Assembly (NCBI GenBank): GCA_002417905.1
Contig: DIDB01000195.1
Coordinates: 1 to 9,161, forward strand
Direction: 5' to 3'
DNA from: Pseudomonadaceae bacterium UBA5811
GTDB lineage: Bacteria; Pseudomonadota; Gammaproteobacteria; Pseudomonadales; Pseudomonadaceae
Length of the DNA: 9,161 nucleotides
Made by a program: the position numbers and the translations under genes. Below are positions 6,909-9,161 of this stretch, piece by piece. Position 1 is the stretch's first letter; each line of letters begins with the position of its first letter. Under the pieces are notes generated by a model. The model saw nothing but the letters and a program-made list of their open reading frames with translations, had not been told where the DNA came from and made no database searches.

Positions 6909-9092
6909 ATGACTGAACAGCCCGGCTGTACCCTGCCCATCACAGGCATGACCTGCGCCAGCTGTGCCGGCCGGATTGAACGGATACTGGCCAAAATTCC
7001 ACAGGTGGCCTCAGCCAGCGTCAATCTGGCCAGCGAACGGGCTCATATTGAAACTTGGGGCATACCGGATACAGCCCTGCTGATCCAGGCCATTACCCGG
7101 GCGGGCTACCAGGCCCGGCTGCTGGAGCAGCAGCCTGCTGCCATGGCGAAGCGGGCCCGGCAGCGGCAGGAGCAACTGCGCCTGATCGCAGCCCTGGTGC
7201 TGGCCCTGCCGCTGGTGCTGCCCATGCTGGCCAGCCTGGCCGGACTGCACTGGATGCTGCCAGCCTGGCTGCAGTGCCTGCTGGCCACACCCGTGCAGTT
7301 CCTGCGGGGCGCCCGCCTCTACCGCTCCGCCTGGCTGGCCGTACGGGCCCGCTCCGGCAATATGGACCTGCTGGTTGCACTGGGGACCAGCGCCAGCTAT
7401 GGCCTCAGCCTGTACCTCTGGGCCAGGGCTCCGGCAGACACCCAGCCTCACCTGTACTTCGAAGCCTCGGCGGTGGTCATCGCCCTGGTCATGCTCGGCA
7501 AGTACCTGGAAAACCGGGCCAAATACCAGACTGGTGCGGCCATCCGCGCCCTGGAGGCCCTGCGCCCGGCCGTAGCCACCCGTCTGATCAATGGCCAGGA
7601 GCAGCAGATTCCGGTCAGCCTGCTGCAGCTGAATGACCTGCTGGTGGTCCGGCCCGGCGAACAGTTTCCCTGCGATGGCCAGATTACAGAAGGTGAAAGC
7701 CAGGCCAACGAAGCCCTGATTACCGGCGAAAGCCTGCCCGTTGCCAAGCAGCCGGGAGACCCGGTAACGGGCGGTGCACTCAATGGCGAGGGCCGCCTGA
7801 TCATCCGGGTCAGCGCTCTGGGCAATGAAACCGTGCTGGCCCGGATTATCCGGCTGGTCGAAGAGGCACAGAATGCCAAAGCCCCCATCCAGAAACTGGT
7901 GGACCGGGTCAGCCAGGTCTTTGTCCCCGGCGTGCTGCTGGTCGCCCTGGTCACCCTGACCAGCTGGCTGGCTCTGGGTGCCAGTCTGGAAACCGCGCTG
8001 ATCAATGCGGTATCGGTACTGGTGATTGCCTGTCCCTGTGCACTGGGCCTGGCCACACCGGCCGCCATCATGGCCGGTACGGGAGTGGCTGCCCGTCACG
8101 GGATCCTGATCAGGGATGCCGAAGCACTGGAACAGGCTCACCAGGTCACCTGCGTGGCATTTGACAAGACCGGCACCCTGACCTCCGGCCAGCCGGAGAT
8201 CGTCCACCTGCAGGCCGTGGATGGCCAGATCCGGGAACTGCTGCGCCTGGCGGGTGCCCTGCAGCAGGGCAGCGAACACCCGCTGGCCAGGGCCGTGCTG
8301 ACCGCCTGCCAGCAACAGGGTATTTCGTCGCTACCGGCACTGCAGCACAGCCAGATACTGCCTGGCCGGGGCATCGCTGGCCAGCTGGAGAGCCGGACGC
8401 TGCTACTGGGCAGCCAGAGGCTGCTGGAAGAACAGCAGCTGGCCAGCCCGGAACTGGAGAAGCAGGCCCTGGACTGGGAGGCTGAAGGCCGCACCCTGTC
8501 CTGGCTGCTGGAAACCGGCCCACGGCCACATATCCTTGGCCTGATTGCCTTTGGTGACCAGATCCGGCCGGGCGCGGCAGAGGCCATCACCCGGCTTCAC
8601 GCCAGGGGTATCCGTACCCACCTGATCACCGGAGACAACTCCGGCAGCGCCCGGCAAGTGGCCGAGGCCCTGCAGATTGATGAAGTACATGCCCGGGTGC
8701 TGCCCGCCGACAAGGCGGCCATCATCAGCCAGCTGCACCGGCAGGGCGCAGTAGTGGCCATGGTGGGTGACGGAATCAACGATGCCCCGGCCCTGGCTGC
8801 TGCCAGCGTGGGCATTGCCATGGGCAGTGGCACGGATGTGGCCATGCAGGCGGCCAGCGTTACCCTGATGCGGAATGATCCGCTGCTGGTTCCGGCAGCA
8901 CTGGCCATCAGCCGGCGCACCTGGCAGAAAATCCGCCAGAACCTGTTCTGGGCCTTCATTTACAACCTGGTTGGCCTGCCGCTGGCCGCCTGCGGCCTGC
9001 TAAATCCAGTGATTGCCGGAGCAGCCATGGCCCTGTCCAGCGTCAGCGTCGTCAGCAATGCCCTGCTGCTGAACCGCTGGAAACCCGACTGA
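6909..9092 (+). CDS. copA: P1B-1-type Cu(I)-exporting ATPase
   Basis: 727 residues, inner-membrane pump moving Cu(I) to the periplasm at the cost of ATP. One N-terminal HMA domain (about 7-70) carries GMTCASC (13-19, Cys16 and Cys19). The actuator domain has TGES (272-275). The TM6 metal site is CPC (Cys375, Pro376, Cys377), followed by ALGLATP. The phosphorylation motif is DKTGTLT with Asp419; the nucleotide domain has EHPLA (His457, Pro458); the hinge has TGDN (574-577) and GDGINDAP (620-627). TM7 carries YN (685-686) and TM8 MALSS (707-711), which with CPC define Cu(I)/Ag(I) specificity. All key residues are present, so it looks functional. The length fits single-HMA CopA proteins. It is divergent from the copper-chaperone gene. 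No CueR-type operator is recognised upstream, so copper induction is assumed from the family, not seen. Confidence 0.96.
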   Translation: MTEQPGCTLPITGMTCASCAGRIERILAKIPQVASASVNLASERAHIETWGIPDTALLIQAITRAGYQARLLEQQPAAMAKRARQRQEQLRLIAALVLALPLVLPMLASLAGLHWMLPAWLQCLLATPVQFLRGARLYRSAWLAVRARSGNMDLLVALGTSASYGLSLYLWARAPADTQPHLYFEASAVVIALVMLGKYLENRAKYQTGAAIRALEALRPAVATRLINGQEQQIPVSLLQLNDLLVVRPGEQFPCDGQITEGESQANEALITGESLPVAKQPGDPVTGGALNGEGRLIIRVSALGNETVLARIIRLVEEAQNAKAPIQKLVDRVSQVFVPGVLLVALVTLTSWLALGASLETALINAVSVLVIACPCALGLATPAAIMAGTGVAARHGILIRDAEALEQAHQVTCVAFDKTGTLTSGQPEIVHLQAVDGQIRELLRLAGALQQGSEHPLARAVLTACQQQGISSLPALQHSQILPGRGIAGQLESRTLLLGSQRLLEEQQLASPELEKQALDWEAEGRTLSWLLETGPRPHILGLIAFGDQIRPGAAEAITRLHARGIRTHLITGDNSGSARQVAEALQIDEVHARVLPADKAAIISQLHRQGAVVAMVGDGINDAPALAAASVGIAMGSGTDVAMQAASVTLMRNDPLLVPAALAISRRTWQKIRQNLFWAFIYNLVGLPLAACGLLNPVIAGAAMALSSVSVVSNALLLNRWKPD

Positions 9093-9161
9093 CCGCCGGC
9101 GGCTCCCCCTCCACCAGCAGCCAGCCGGAGCAGCCCTTACTGGGCCTGGGACTGCAGGTAG
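9093..9161. other. Region after copA; possible tail of a minus-strand gene
   Basis: A 10-bp GC palindrome CCGCCGGCGG (9093-9102) directly follows the copA stop but lacks a T-tract. At the right edge the minus strand reads YLQSQAQ then TAA (9160 down to 9137) in codons matching the local bias. This could be the C-terminus of a gene entering from the right. Seven codons are too few to be confident. Confidence 0.3.

Noticed and set aside
7011..8315. Long minus-strand open frame (434 codons) antisense to copA
   Set aside because: It is the complement of a high-GC gene with strong codon bias; the translation is Gln/Gly-rich with no domain, and copA has every catalytic motif on the other strand.

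Overview
The window is GC-rich DNA (roughly 60% G+C by eye) with a strong CTG/CAG/GCC codon bias and dense coding on both strands. Gene content points to a gammaproteobacterium, probably in or near the Pseudomonadales/Oceanospirillales: a PhoQ-like sensor kinase, a YigZ-type IMPACT protein, a Pseudomonas-type adenine deaminase, a Bcr/CflA exporter with an AcrR/TtgR-like repressor, and a single-HMA CopA with a separate small HMA protein. This placement is inference, not a phylogeny.

Layout. (1) 2-1710: the 3' end of an OmpR/PhoB-family response regulator, overlapping by four bases (ATGA) the gene for a two-TM, HAMP-containing histidine kinase. (2) 1886-3065: a hotdog acyl-CoA thioesterase, then a YigZ/IMPACT protein; a perfect 10-bp inverted repeat lies between them. 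(3) 3066-3378: a 313-bp non-coding stretch with one exact DnaA-box match, flanking near-matches and a perfect 12-bp palindrome. (4) 3379-4329: adenine deaminase (purine salvage). (5) 4414-4614: a 66-residue protein of unknown function with an excellent Shine-Dalgarno sequence; its stop overlaps the 3' end of the convergent exporter gene. (6) 4604-6581: a Bcr/CflA-family MFS exporter (minus) divergent from a TetR/AcrR-family regulator (plus), with an AcrR/TtgR-operator-like dyad between them. (7) 6594-9092: a small copper-chaperone-like HMA protein (minus) divergent from a P1B-type Cu(I)-exporting ATPase (plus), followed by about 70 bp in which the tail of a minus-strand gene may begin.

How the genes work together. 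The first two form a classic two-component system; its signal cannot be read from the sequence. The exporter and TetR regulator form a typical locally controlled efflux module. The HMA protein and CopA form a copper-handling pair in which the chaperone would deliver Cu(I) to the pump. The thioesterase, YigZ protein and adenine deaminase are housekeeping or metabolic genes.

I did not find a convincing new multi-gene system. The items most worth a second look are non-coding: the putative efflux operator, the perfect hairpin ahead of the yigZ-like gene, the DnaA-box-like cluster, and the lack of a recognisable CueR site in the copper locus. The small uncharacterised gene at 4414 also merits attention.
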